A stretch of 27,419 nt of DNA from Acidimicrobiaceae bacterium (lineage in GTDB: Bacteria > Actinomycetota > Acidimicrobiia > Acidimicrobiales > RAAP-2). Where the stretch lies: positions 10,882-38,300 of the forward strand of contig PLXU01000050.1 of NCBI GenBank assembly GCA_003151555.1, in the 5' to 3' direction. The position numbers and the translations under genes were made by a program. The notes under the pieces are model-generated. The model was not told where the DNA came from. It made no database searches and saw only the letters and a list, made by a program, of their open reading frames with translations. Below, in pieces: positions 21,900 through 27,419 of this stretch. Within the stretch, counting starts at the first letter, position 1. Each line of letters opens with the position of its first letter.

Positions 21900-22030
21900 G
21901 CCAAAAGCGCAGAAAATGTGAAAAGTGCGGGCACCGTGAACATGATTCCATGTGTGGATATGGAGAGTGGGCGGGCGGTTCAAACGTGGTTCTTTGCAGG
22001 TGTGGTGCCCCCGAGGAGTTGGACGCATGA
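21896..22030 (+). CDS. 44-aa zinc-finger micro-protein
   Basis: A 44-residue frame with a strong GGAGGGGG ribosome binding site. Its ATG overlaps the preceding stop and its TGA overlaps the next ATG. It has KCEKCGH (C8, C11) then C20, and LCRCG (C34, C36), with histidines at 13 and 16, giving a probable zinc site. Below the length normally annotated; the ribosome binding site, couplings and Cys spacing support it. Confidence 0.65.
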   Translation: MSQKRRKCEKCGHREHDSMCGYGEWAGGSNVVLCRCGAPEELDA

Positions 22031-22914
22031 GTGACGACAAAAAGGTTTCGGTTCCCCTTGTACCGCAAAGCGACGAAACGCAAGATTTCAAAACGTTCAC
22101 GGTATTTCGGACGGGCGATTTGAGCGAGACGCATGATGAGAATCAGGCTCCTATTTCGGGCGAAGTTCCATCGTTTTGGGGCGTTGTATTTCCAGACGGC
22201 ACTTGCGTTTTGCGATGGGCTGGCGTCATTCAAGCGCACTCGGTGTGGGCGTCGTTCGATGACGCGATGAAAGTTCACGGCCATTTTGAGCCTCGATACG
22301 GAACGCGAATTGAGTTTTCGTCCCCCGCCCCCGTTCCACTAGACCGGCTAAACGACCCCGAAGAAATCGAAATCGGTGAGGTTATTGATTACAACCGCAG
22401 ACTGCTCGGAGAGATCGCAGAATTAAAGCGTGGCGCTCTCCCCGTACTAGAGACACCCCCGCCGCGACTTGAAATGTCGAGCGAACAGCGCGGTGAACGT
22501 CCGTGTAAGTGCGGTCACGCGATGTCATTTCACCGGCACGATGATGACCTGCTCCAGATGGAGTGCGGAGCCAATCCCGATTGTGGTCACTTCTCATGCC
22601 GCTTTCCGTGGACACCAACTGACTTTGCGCCGCGTCCCGCGTGCGATTGCAAAAATTGGCGTGCGCCGGTAGAGCCAGTACCCGCGCCGCGCCTGGAGTG
22701 GACCGAAACGTTGACCGGTCGCGAAACACATCAGCGTTGGCAAGCCGATGGATGGGAAATCTTCAAGAACCCCGGCGAGTCATTCTGGCTCTACAAGACG
22801 CCGATTGATTTCATGGCCAAGGCATTAGCCAAGCGCGACTCACTCGACGCCGCGAAGTCCCTCGCTGAAAAACTCAATGATGTTCTGTCGCCACCCGTAG
22901 GGACGCAAGAATGA
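22027..22914 (+). CDS. Multi-module protein with Cys-rich centre and repeat end
   Basis: A 295-residue protein from ATG 22027, with GAGGAG upstream. An N-terminal beta-like domain (about 1-125) is followed by a Cys/His-rich segment (about 158-215: CKCGH, MECGANPDCGHF and CDCKNW) that probably binds zinc. The C-terminal module runs from PVPAPRLEW to SLDAAKSLAEKLNDVL. The borders of that last module recur in the protein at 23065, with divergent middles. Function unknown; the layout suggests recombination of modules within this locus. Confidence 0.6.
   Translation: MSDDKKVSVPLVPQSDETQDFKTFTVFRTGDLSETHDENQAPISGEVPSFWGVVFPDGTCVLRWAGVIQAHSVWASFDDAMKVHGHFEPRYGTRIEFSSPAPVPLDRLNDPEEIEIGEVIDYNRRLLGEIAELKRGALPVLETPPPRLEMSSEQRGERPCKCGHAMSFHRHDDDLLQMECGANPDCGHFSCRFPWTPTDFAPRPACDCKNWRAPVEPVPAPRLEWTETLTGRETHQRWQADGWEIFKNPGESFWLYKTPIDFMAKALAKRDSLDAAKSLAEKLNDVLSPPVGTQE
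22663..22701 (+). repeat. Repeat R1, copy 1 (39 nt)
   Basis: Matches 23233-23271 at 37 of 39 positions; encodes the PVPAPRLEW border of the C-terminal module of the 22027 protein. Confidence 0.85.
22843..22887 (+). repeat. Repeat R2, copy 1 (45 nt)
   Basis: Matches 23455-23499 at 42 of 45 positions; encodes the LDAAKSLAEKLN border of the same module. Confidence 0.85.
22891..22914 (+). repeat. Junction repeat R3, copy 1 (24 nt)
   Basis: Contains GTAGGGACGCAAGAATGA, the stop/start junction of two genes. It matches 24236-24259 at 22 of 24 positions and, partly, 24069-24086. Confidence 0.8.
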
Positions 22915-23072
22915 AACGCGGCTATTCAGAAATCTCGTGCGACTTCTGCGGTGACGCCGTTCACTCTCAGATTCGTGACCTGCGAGTCGCCGCGAGAATC
23001 GCTGGATATGTTCAACGCAACGGCAAAGACTGGTGCGGAAATTGCGATCTGGGGAGCCCCGCGAATGAGTGA
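22911..23072 (+). CDS. 53-aa zinc-ribbon protein
   Basis: A 53-residue frame whose ATG overlaps the upstream TGA at junction repeat R3 and which overlaps the next gene by eight bases. Two CxxC pairs (C10/C13 in SCDFCGD and C42/C45 in WCGNCD) separated by 28 residues form a clean zinc ribbon. It would be missed by a 60-residue cutoff. Likely a nucleic-acid- or protein-binding module; the partner is unknown. Confidence 0.68.
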   Translation: MKRGYSEISCDFCGDAVHSQIRDLRVAARIAGYVQRNGKDWCGNCDLGSPANE

Positions 23073-23526
23073 CCGCCCAATGAAAGCTGAATTTGTGAAG
23101 AAGTGCGATCACATCTGCATGATGGAGGAAGGCCACCAAGGGATTCATCAGTATGGCTATGAGCATCCGTCGCCGCGAGAGCGCGACCGCGACTACTTCG
23201 ATGCCCGAGAAGAACTTGACAAACTCCGCGCGGCGCCGGTAAATCCAGTACCCGCGCCGCGCCTGGAGTGGCGGGAAGGGAAAGCAGCATCGGTTGGGCC
23301 GATGACAGGCCAAATAACGAAGTGGCACACCACTACCGAAGTGACTGATGGGAAACTGTATTGGTCAATCGCCTGGGCGGCAGAGGACAGGTTTGTTCTG
23401 CGAGTGAAGGACGATAATCGAACTGACACCGTTTGGTTAGGCCACCGAAGCTCTCTCGACGCCGCGAAGTCACTCGCTGAAAAACTCAACGCTGTTCTGG
23501 CCGCGACACCTAAGGAGAGCGAATGA
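23065..23526 (+). CDS. Paralogue of the 22027 C-terminal module
   Basis: A 153-residue protein from ATG 23065 with GGGGAG upstream; the open frame extends further up but that part overlaps the zinc-ribbon gene. The N-terminus has a Cys/His segment (KKCDHICMMEEGHQG) and a charged helix. From VPAPRLEW to SLDAAKSLAEKLNAVL it copies the borders of the C-terminal module of the 22027 protein while the roughly 60-residue centre differs. Conserved DNA at the borders and divergence between suggests swapping of module centres. Function unknown. Confidence 0.62.
   Translation: MSDRPMKAEFVKKCDHICMMEEGHQGIHQYGYEHPSPRERDRDYFDAREELDKLRAAPVNPVPAPRLEWREGKAASVGPMTGQITKWHTTTEVTDGKLYWSIAWAAEDRFVLRVKDDNRTDTVWLGHRSSLDAAKSLAEKLNAVLAATPKESE
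23233..23271 (+). repeat. Repeat R1, copy 2 (39 nt)
   Basis: Second copy of the 39-base border repeat, 570 bases downstream of copy 1, in the same reading frame. Confidence 0.85.
23455..23499 (+). repeat. Repeat R2, copy 2 (45 nt)
   Basis: Second copy of the 45-base border repeat, 612 bases downstream of copy 1, in the same reading frame. Confidence 0.85.
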
Positions 23527-24104
23527 GTCTTTCGCGCTTCAAGGCCAAGAACCATCCCCAACAACTAGCCAAGAGGTCAGATGCGCCACGACTGTTCGGG
23601 CCAGACATTGACCCTACGGATGAGATTGACGACCGCGGCACGCCTCGAGAGTTCTTCGATGAGATCGACGCGGAGTTTCACTTCACGGTCGATGTCGCGG
23701 CCAGCGAACTAAACGCCAAGTGCGCCAGGTTCTACACAATGACCGAGGACGGATTGGCGCAGAATTGGGATGGGGAGCGCGTCTGGTGCAACCCGCCGTT
23801 CTCCCAAGTCGAGGGCTGGGTTCGCAAGGCGTGGATAACCAAAGGGCTCGTCGTGATGCTCCTGCCCGCCAACCGCACCGAACAAGCCTGGTGGCAAGAC
23901 CTCGTAGAACCGTTCCGCGACAAGGGCGACGGGGATCTGGACGTGCGATTTTTGCGCGGGCGATTGAAGTTTGCGATGCCAGGCGATGAGGGAGCCGCCG
24001 CGAACAATAGACCACCTTTCGGGTGCTGTGTGCTCGTCTTTCACAAAAACTGGTTCGATTTTTCGGCGCCACCTGTAGGGCCGCAACCGACGAAAGGAAA
24101 TTGA
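23523..24104 (+). CDS. Phage N6-adenine DNA methyltransferase (Dam-like)
   Basis: A 193-residue protein of the phage N-6-adenine methyltransferase family. It has DRGTPREFFDEIDAEF (about 37-52), TVDVAAS, NAKCARFYT, DGLAQNW and the catalytic NPPF (residues 90-93) followed by a WVRKAW helix, as expected for the family. It would methylate adenine in phage DNA, perhaps to resist restriction or mark replication. The ribosome binding site is AAGGAG and the ATG overlaps the previous stop. The last residues (PPVGPQPTKGN) derive from a copy of junction repeat R3. Confidence 0.8.
   Translation: MSLSRFKAKNHPQQLAKRSDAPRLFGPDIDPTDEIDDRGTPREFFDEIDAEFHFTVDVAASELNAKCARFYTMTEDGLAQNWDGERVWCNPPFSQVEGWVRKAWITKGLVVMLLPANRTEQAWWQDLVEPFRDKGDGDLDVRFLRGRLKFAMPGDEGAAANNRPPFGCCVLVFHKNWFDFSAPPVGPQPTKGN
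24069..24086 (+). repeat. Junction repeat R3, partial copy
   Basis: CCACCTGTAGGG-CCGCAA matches the first 18 bases of R3 with two mismatches against the 24236 copy, then diverges before the methyltransferase stop. Confidence 0.6.
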
Positions 24105-24106
24105 AA

Positions 24107-24259
24107 ATGAGCGATGCGATTGTGTGCGGCGGCATCTTGCGTTACCCGCCCGGTGCCAACGACGATCTGAAATCCGAAACGCACGGCAAGCGCGGCCATC
24201 ACTGCACGATGTACTGCGAAGAGTTCACTTTTGGGCCACTTGTAGGGACGCAAGAATGA
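24107..24259 (+). CDS. 50-aa Cys/His protein
   Basis: A 50-residue frame from ATG 24107 with AAAGGA upstream, two bases after the methyltransferase stop. It contains C7, an HGKRGHHCTMYCEEF segment (C33, C37 with histidines 26, 31 and 32) and ends in GPLVGTQE, encoded by junction repeat R3. A small metal site is possible. The frame stays open upstream but overlaps the methyltransferase. No family recognised. Confidence 0.55.
   Translation: MSDAIVCGGILRYPPGANDDLKSETHGKRGHHCTMYCEEFTFGPLVGTQE
24236..24259 (+). repeat. Junction repeat R3, copy 2 (24 nt)
   Basis: 22 of 24 bases match copy 1; again it carries the stop of one gene and the overlapping start of the next. Confidence 0.8.
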
Positions 24260-24312
24260 GCGACTTGAAATGCGTTGAATGTTCCAGCCGTCTATCCCCG
24301 GAGAGCGAATGA
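24256..24312 (+). CDS. 18-aa CxxC micropeptide
   Basis: MSDLKCVECSSRLSPESE is flanked by ATGA overlaps on both sides (24256-24259 and 24309-24312), so it neatly fills the space between two genes. C6 and C9 form one CxxC. It may be a remnant of a larger zinc protein or a coupling peptide; stand-alone function is uncertain. Confidence 0.4.
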   Translation: MSDLKCVECSSRLSPESE

Positions 24313-24941
24313 GCTGCCCAGCTTGCGCCCAGCCTGTCGCCAGGCACTGGACGCTCGCGTTCGACGCGCAGCAGGCGCAGGAGTGGATTGACAATGAGTT
24401 GGTGTGCGCACTGACCCAAGACGAAGTGACTGATCTGATTACCAAGACAAGCGAAAGAGAGTTGAATATGAATGAAGTTGAAATTGACCTGGGGACATCG
24501 CCCGAGGGCCACCCGGTAGACGACACGTCGATCAAGGTGCTCAACATGGGCGACGGGCTATCTAAGGCCATGAAGGTTGAGCCGGTGCTTATCAAGGCCG
24601 GCGAAGAGGCGTACATCATCGTCAAGGTCATCAAGACCAAGGATCAGTACGACTACACCTTCGATGATGACGACGACGTCGAGTCAGTCGAGCTCGTCCA
24701 AGTCTTTAGAGCTAAGACCGCGCTGTTCGTCGACGACGCGTTCGCCGTGCAGGCAATAGCTCGCATGGAGAAGATGCTGGCCGAAGCCGCGAAGGACCCG
24801 AACCAGGGAAGTCTCGAGCGCACGTGCGTGACGTGCGGCTGGACCGTTGGCGAGGAGCCACGCGAGTGCGAGGGATCTCCGCTGCACGACTTCCCGGTGG
24901 CCGAGGAGGTGGCCGATGAGGCTGAGAACCAAGAATCGTAG
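24309..24941 (+). CDS. Hypothetical acidic protein with CxxC at both ends
   Basis: A 210-residue acidic protein. It starts MSCPACAQP (C3, C6), has a central beta/alpha domain (about 55-160, with a run of five aspartates near residue 118), and ends with TCVTCGWTVGEEPREC (C173, C176, C187). An internal ATG at 24468, after GAAAGAGAG, could start a shorter form without the first Cys pair, so the N-terminal 53 residues may be a fused micro-protein. No family recognised. Confidence 0.55.
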   Translation: MSCPACAQPVARHWTLAFDAQQAQEWIDNELVCALTQDEVTDLITKTSERELNMNEVEIDLGTSPEGHPVDDTSIKVLNMGDGLSKAMKVEPVLIKAGEEAYIIVKVIKTKDQYDYTFDDDDDVESVELVQVFRAKTALFVDDAFAVQAIARMEKMLAEAAKDPNQGSLERTCVTCGWTVGEEPRECEGSPLHDFPVAEEVADEAENQES

Positions 24942-25068
24942 GCACACCGTGGTGGTCGACGGCATCGCCCGCAACGTCAACATGACCCCGCGACTTGGCG
25001 CCTACCTGGCCGATCGTGGTCGTAACGTGGTCGTCATGGCTGCGAGCGACGTCAAGAGGCGCTGGTGA
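24916..25068 (+). CDS. Small basic protein, 50 aa
   Basis: A 50-residue basic protein with an excellent ribosome binding site (GAGGAGG, about seven bases before ATG 24916), located inside the end of the previous gene in another frame (26-base overlap). It reads MRLRTKNRRHTVVVDG then a short helix and VVVMAASDVKRRW. The open frame reaches further upstream, but the ribosome binding site marks this start. May bind nucleic acid; family unknown. Confidence 0.55.
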   Translation: MRLRTKNRRHTVVVDGIARNVNMTPRLGAYLADRGRNVVVMAASDVKRRW

Positions 25069-25358
25069 GCTTCGAATCCCGCGAGCCGGGCACCCAGGAC
25101 CGGATACTCACCTTCCAGGTCGAGTGGCACAGTGCGGACGGCGAGTGGTGCATCAGTGACGCGGAGGGTTGCGAGCCAACGGTGCTGAGCGGCTACACGG
25201 GCGAGATGGAGCCTCGTGAACTGCACGGCGACATGATTGCTGATATGAGCGCCGAGCTCGATAAGCGGCTCAAACTGCAGCGCGAGCTGCTTGACTACCG
25301 GGTCATCGACTTTGGTGTGAGGGGAGGGCTGAGTGAATCCACTGCATCACCGCAGTAG
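25065..25358 (+). CDS. Hypothetical acidic protein
   Basis: A 97-residue acidic protein from GTG 25065, coupled to the previous stop (GTGA). It begins with a beta strand pair (ILTFQVEWHSADGEWCIS) and continues with a helix (MSAELDKRLKLQRELL). Two cysteines, no metal pattern. Not recognised. The gap to the next gene is only 26 bases. Confidence 0.55.
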   Translation: MSFESREPGTQDRILTFQVEWHSADGEWCISDAEGCEPTVLSGYTGEMEPRELHGDMIADMSAELDKRLKLQRELLDYRVIDFGVRGGLSESTASPQ

Positions 25359-25384
25359 CCCCATTCCTCTTTCTAAGGTCCCGA

Positions 25385-25771
25385 ATGACCCGTTCAATTA
25401 TAAGAATCTCAACAACTTTTGCCAGTTTGATGCTCGTGGTTGGTCTTGCAGCCACCCCGGCGAGTGCGGGCACGAGGTGGTTCGAGCCGATAGTCCGGCT
25501 CCCGCTGTCTACGGTGCGCACGTTTCAGTGCGTGATTCACCATGAGAGCACGTCAACCTTTGCGCATCCCAATCTGGGAGACAATAACCGTTACGGAAGC
25601 TCTGGCATTTTTCAAATTGAACAGGGGACGTGGGCGGCCCATCAGGCGGCAGCACACGTGCCCTACTCGATTCATGTGTGGCAGGCCAGCCCCTACCAGC
25701 AATCCCTGGTCGCCGTTGCGATCTGGCGCGCCGATGGGTTCTGGCCGTGGCACTACGACGGGTGTTTTTGA
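25385..25771 (+). CDS. Secreted transglycosylase/lysozyme-like protein
   Basis: A 128-residue protein with a Sec signal peptide (residues 1-28, MTRSIIRIS start, hydrophobic core, cleavage after TPASA). The mature domain has the lytic-transglycosylase/Rpf-like pattern: FQCVIHHESTS with catalytic-type E54, YGSSGIFQIEQGTWAAH, and a C-terminal AIWRADGFWPWHYDGC. It would cleave peptidoglycan glycan strands outside the membrane. AAGG lies about nine bases before ATG. It is separate from the late endolysin, so it may act early or at a different stage. A competing frame over its first part lacks any pattern. Confidence 0.68.
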   Translation: MTRSIIRISTTFASLMLVVGLAATPASAGTRWFEPIVRLPLSTVRTFQCVIHHESTSTFAHPNLGDNNRYGSSGIFQIEQGTWAAHQAAAHVPYSIHVWQASPYQQSLVAVAIWRADGFWPWHYDGCF

Positions 25772-25966
25772 GTGAACGACATGGTTATTCACTGGGACGA
25801 CGTGCCGTGCAAACGCCATTGGTGGCAGTGGCGCCGCAAGAGGGCCGACGCGCGCTTCCGGGCTGCAGCGCAGACGCTGGCCGACGACTGGTGGAAAGCG
25901 ACTGGCTACTACGACGTGCGCGCTGCGTGGCATTACTACGTGCTCTACGGTGAGTGGCCAACATGA
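25772..25966 (+). CDS. Small W/Y-rich protein, 64 aa
   Basis: A 64-residue protein from GTG 25772, starting directly after the transglycosylase stop. It is rich in W, R and Y (KRHWWQWRRKRADARFR and YYVLYGEW) and has one cysteine. No signal or span. It is not recognised; the aromatic-basic pattern could suggest binding to nucleic acid or membrane surface. Confidence 0.5.
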   Translation: MNDMVIHWDDVPCKRHWWQWRRKRADARFRAAAQTLADDWWKATGYYDVRAAWHYYVLYGEWPT

Positions 25967-26226
25967 GCCTTGAACTTCCCCACGCCGATGACTTTGAGGC
26001 TGCGCGCGAGGAGATCGAGGCGCTGGTGCGTTCGCGTCCTGACATCTTCGGGGCGCACGACGTCGCCGAGGATGGCACGGTGGGCGAGCTCGTGGAGGAC
26101 CAATCGCTCTGTGACTGGTCACTCACCACGCACTGGATCGACGGCGACGGCGAGCACCGGTACTGCCGCGTCAATTCCACCATGACCCCGCACGCGCTCA
26201 AGGGCCTAATGCAGATGTTCGACTGA
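25963..26226 (+). CDS. Hypothetical acidic protein, 87 aa
   Basis: An 87-residue acidic protein. I chose ATG 25963 because it overlaps the preceding stop (ATGA), the habit of this genome; a GTG three codons earlier is possible. It has an N-terminal helix (DDFEAAREEIEAL), a beta part with DWSLTTHWIDGDGEH, and a short C-terminal helix. Family not recognised. It is co-transcribed with the resolvase gene, which overlaps its stop. Confidence 0.55.
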   Translation: MSLELPHADDFEAAREEIEALVRSRPDIFGAHDVAEDGTVGELVEDQSLCDWSLTTHWIDGDGEHRYCRVNSTMTPHALKGLMQMFD

Positions 26227-26717
26227 TGGGTCGCAGCGTCACCTTTGACGTCGTGGGCCTGCCACGCGCGCAGGGTTCCAAGCAAGCGTTCGTTCGCGGG
26301 GGCCGTGGCGTCGTCGTAGAGGCAGGATCCAAGGCCAGCCGCGACGCTCACAGCCTGTGGCGCACCCAAGTGGCCGAGGGCGCACGCAAGGCCCTCGAGG
26401 GCTCAGAATCGCCGTACAGCGGGCCTACGGAGGTCACCCTCGTGTTCTACCTGCCCTTGCCGGCGTCGGACAAACACCGAACCCTGCACACGCACGCGCC
26501 CGACATCGACAAAATCTCGCGAAGTTGTTTGGATTCCCTGGTCAACGGGGGTCTCTTAGCCGACGACGCCCTGGTGTGGCTGCTGCAGGTCAAGAAGGGC
26601 TACGCGCGCGATGGGCACTGGACGGGGGTCAGTATCACGCTGACCGACTCGAGCGCGGAAGAACAGACGATGCGCGAGGTTTCCAAGACAATGGCCAAAC
26701 TCGCGCGCAAGCGTTGA
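26226..26717 (+). CDS. rusA: RusA-type Holliday junction resolvase
   Basis: A 163-residue protein with the RusA pattern: an N-terminal GLPRAQGSKQAF strand-turn, LVFYLPLPASDKHR, and the catalytic acidic motif PDIDKISRSCLDSLVNG (D93, D95, D103) followed by LLADDALV. RusA endonucleases cut four-way junctions as dimers. It completes the recombination set of the early operon and is the last gene before the convergent - strand genes. ATG overlaps the preceding TGA (TGATG). Confidence 0.85.
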   Translation: MGRSVTFDVVGLPRAQGSKQAFVRGGRGVVVEAGSKASRDAHSLWRTQVAEGARKALEGSESPYSGPTEVTLVFYLPLPASDKHRTLHTHAPDIDKISRSCLDSLVNGGLLADDALVWLLQVKKGYARDGHWTGVSITLTDSSAEEQTMREVSKTMAKLARKR

Positions 26718-26772
26718 GCGCCTAGCCCGCATCCCTAGACCTTGTATTTCACTTCGATGCTTCGTGAACTCT

Positions 26773-26810
26773 GCGCCCTGGTCGGATAGGGGACTACACA
26801 ACCAGGGCGC
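26773..26810. terminator. Hairpin between convergent operons
   Basis: GCGCCCTGGT (26773-26782) pairs perfectly with ACCAGGGCGC (26801-26810) around an 18-base loop. It lies between the RusA gene and the - strand genes, in the right place for a two-way terminator; there is no T-run. Confidence 0.6.
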
Positions 26811-26834
26811 GCAGCTCACGCCGCGCTTGTCAGA

Positions 26835-26957
26835 TTAAATATCTAGGCGTTTACGCGATATGGCCTCCGTTTCCGTGGTTGAGTGTCCACAGGTTGCACA
26901 CTTGTGGTTGATAACCCGGGTCTCGTGACACCAAGGGCATCGCTCGGGGGCCTTCAC
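26835..26957 (-). CDS. 40-aa zinc-ribbon protein
   Basis: Reading from GTG 26957 on the - strand gives 40 residues with two CxxC pairs (C7/C10 in RCPWCHE and C20/C23 in KCATCGH), a compact zinc ribbon. AGGACGG lies about eight bases upstream, and the GTG overlaps the TGA of the next upstream gene. The same frame stays open to 27107 but that extension is arginine-rich and probably the shadow of the other small gene. Confidence 0.58.
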   Translation of the reverse strand: MKAPERCPWCHETRVINHKCATCGHSTTETEAISRKRLDI

Positions 26958-27112
26958 AGTCCACCGTCCTGGTCCGTTATCCCGGCCTGCACTATCGACT
27001 TCCAGCTCTCTTCGCTGGCGTCGTGATCTTCCATTTCGCGCATACCGCGCCGGCATATTTGGTACGACTTCAGCGCGCCGGCGCCCATCAACATCCATTC
27101 GAGCCACGCCAT
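26954..27112 (-). CDS. 52-aa hypothetical protein
   Basis: On the - strand, ATG 27112 shares its first base with the stop of the upstream gene (TAATG), and its TGA overlaps the GTG of the zinc-ribbon gene (GTGA). It starts MAWLEWMLMGAGALKS, with a weakly amphipathic hydrophobic N-terminus, then a charged part (MREMEDHDASEESW). It uses a different frame from the longer open frame here and looks more protein-like. Function unknown. Confidence 0.55.
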   Translation of the reverse strand: MAWLEWMLMGAGALKSYQICRRGMREMEDHDASEESWKSIVQAGITDQDGGL

Positions 27113-27399
27113 TAGGACACCCCTTCGATCCGGTAAATCATGCCTTCAATGTTGAGCCGGCCAGCCACGCAGTCATAACTAAAGTCTGCCGCCTTGGGCC
27201 ACTCAATCCATGAATCGACAATCTCGCCGGTTCGTGGCTTGGTGGTCTTGAGGGCAAACTTGCCAGTCTGAACTATCGAGACCGGGCGCGCCACCCCTTC
27301 CATTTCCTTCCAGAAGGGGTGGGACTCGAGCACTAGAACAGTACCAACTTGGATCCGGCGCTTAGCGTCTGCCAGCCTGCAGTTTGTGGGGGCCAACAT
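27112..27399 (-). CDS. Hypothetical protein, 95 aa
   Basis: A 95-residue protein on the - strand with a perfect AAGGAGG ribosome binding site about six bases before ATG 27399. It is beta-rich with a conserved look: VGTVLVLESHPFWKEMEG, ARPVSIVQTGKFAL, and WIEWPKAADFSYD. Two cysteines. I do not recognise the family. The small genes downstream on this strand are coupled to it, and the operon promoter lies outside the window. Confidence 0.65.
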   Translation of the reverse strand: MLAPTNCRLADAKRRIQVGTVLVLESHPFWKEMEGVARPVSIVQTGKFALKTTKPRTGEIVDSWIEWPKAADFSYDCVAGRLNIEGMIYRIEGVS

Positions 27400-27419
27400 T
27401 ACGCCTCCTTCCAGGTGAT

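Noticed and set aside
25071..25085. TTCGAATCC, similar to a tRNA T-loop
   Set aside because: The base before TTC cannot pair with the base after the loop, no acceptor or anticodon arm fits around it, and it lies within a coupled coding start.
25333..25545. 70-aa + frame overlapping the secreted transglycosylase
   Set aside because: It lies across the signal peptide region of a better-supported gene and has no pattern or coupled end.
26835..27107. Single 90-aa - strand gene
   Set aside because: Its first 50 residues are arginine-rich noise; two coupled smaller genes explain the junctions and the zinc ribbon better.
1..27419. CRISPR array, tRNA or rRNA genes, insertion sequence, integrase or attachment site
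   Set aside because: No regularly spaced repeats, tRNA-like folds, transposase or integrase motifs could be found by eye, so no lysogeny module is supported in this window.

Overview
This window is a stretch of a GC-rich, tailed double-stranded DNA bacteriophage genome. It is densely packed: neighbouring genes usually overlap by 1-8 bases (ATGA, TGATG, TAATG or GTGA junctions), GTG starts are common, and almost everything is on the + strand. Three small genes at the right edge are on the - strand. The host is inferred to be a high-GC Gram-positive (actinobacterial) bacterium. The reasons are the GTG starts, two secreted cell-wall-type hydrolases with Sec signal peptides, a small protein with the HGT...GCDCxxC motif common in actinophages, and a possible leaderless promoter. 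The virus appears undescribed or poorly described. The major capsid protein resembles the SU10/DUF5309 family. An adaptor and a large beta-rich tail protein follow it, and no tape-measure, sheath or tail-tube genes are visible, so a short-tailed (podovirus-like) virion is plausible but unproven.

Layout. Positions 1-5017 hold two internal or minor virion proteins (the first cut by the window edge), several small structural or unknown proteins, and a family-17-like glycosyltransferase. Positions 5018-12533 form the head and tail block: putative scaffold, Cys-pair small protein, major capsid protein, a strong hairpin, a small beta protein, a second glycosyltransferase, adaptor, large tail protein and fibre-like protein. 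Positions 12533-16321 form the lysis and cell-surface block: an NlpC/P60-like endolysin, five consecutive small membrane proteins (one of 23 aa), and a large Ig-like/Flg_new/GH16 multidomain protein.

Positions 16322-16657 are the main non-coding region. It holds a stack of hairpins (at least one intrinsic terminator with a T-run) and then a promoter whose -35 overlaps a perfect ACGTG-A-CACGT inverted repeat. A possible leaderless 15-codon leader peptide runs into a helix-turn-helix gene. This looks like the late/early boundary. Positions 16658-26717 are an early, recombination and accessory operon: HTH protein, secreted cysteine peptidase, zinc ribbon, YqaJ-type exonuclease, SbcC-like ATPase, RecT annealing protein, many small Cys-pair proteins, duplicated modules, an N6-adenine methyltransferase, a secreted transglycosylase and a RusA resolvase. 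A 10-bp hairpin at 26773-26810 separates this operon from the convergent - strand genes.

How it works together. YqaJ, SbcC-like, RecT and RusA form a coherent recombination set. The endolysin and membrane proteins form a lysis cassette. The glycosyltransferases and GH16 protein suggest sugar chemistry on the virion or host surface. The most unusual parts are the two secreted hydrolases in the early operon, the cluster of about ten Cys-pair small proteins, the duplicated modules with conserved ends at 22.6-24.3 kb, and the promoter/leader arrangement at 16.57-16.66 kb. All functional calls rest on reading motifs by eye; no database search was run.
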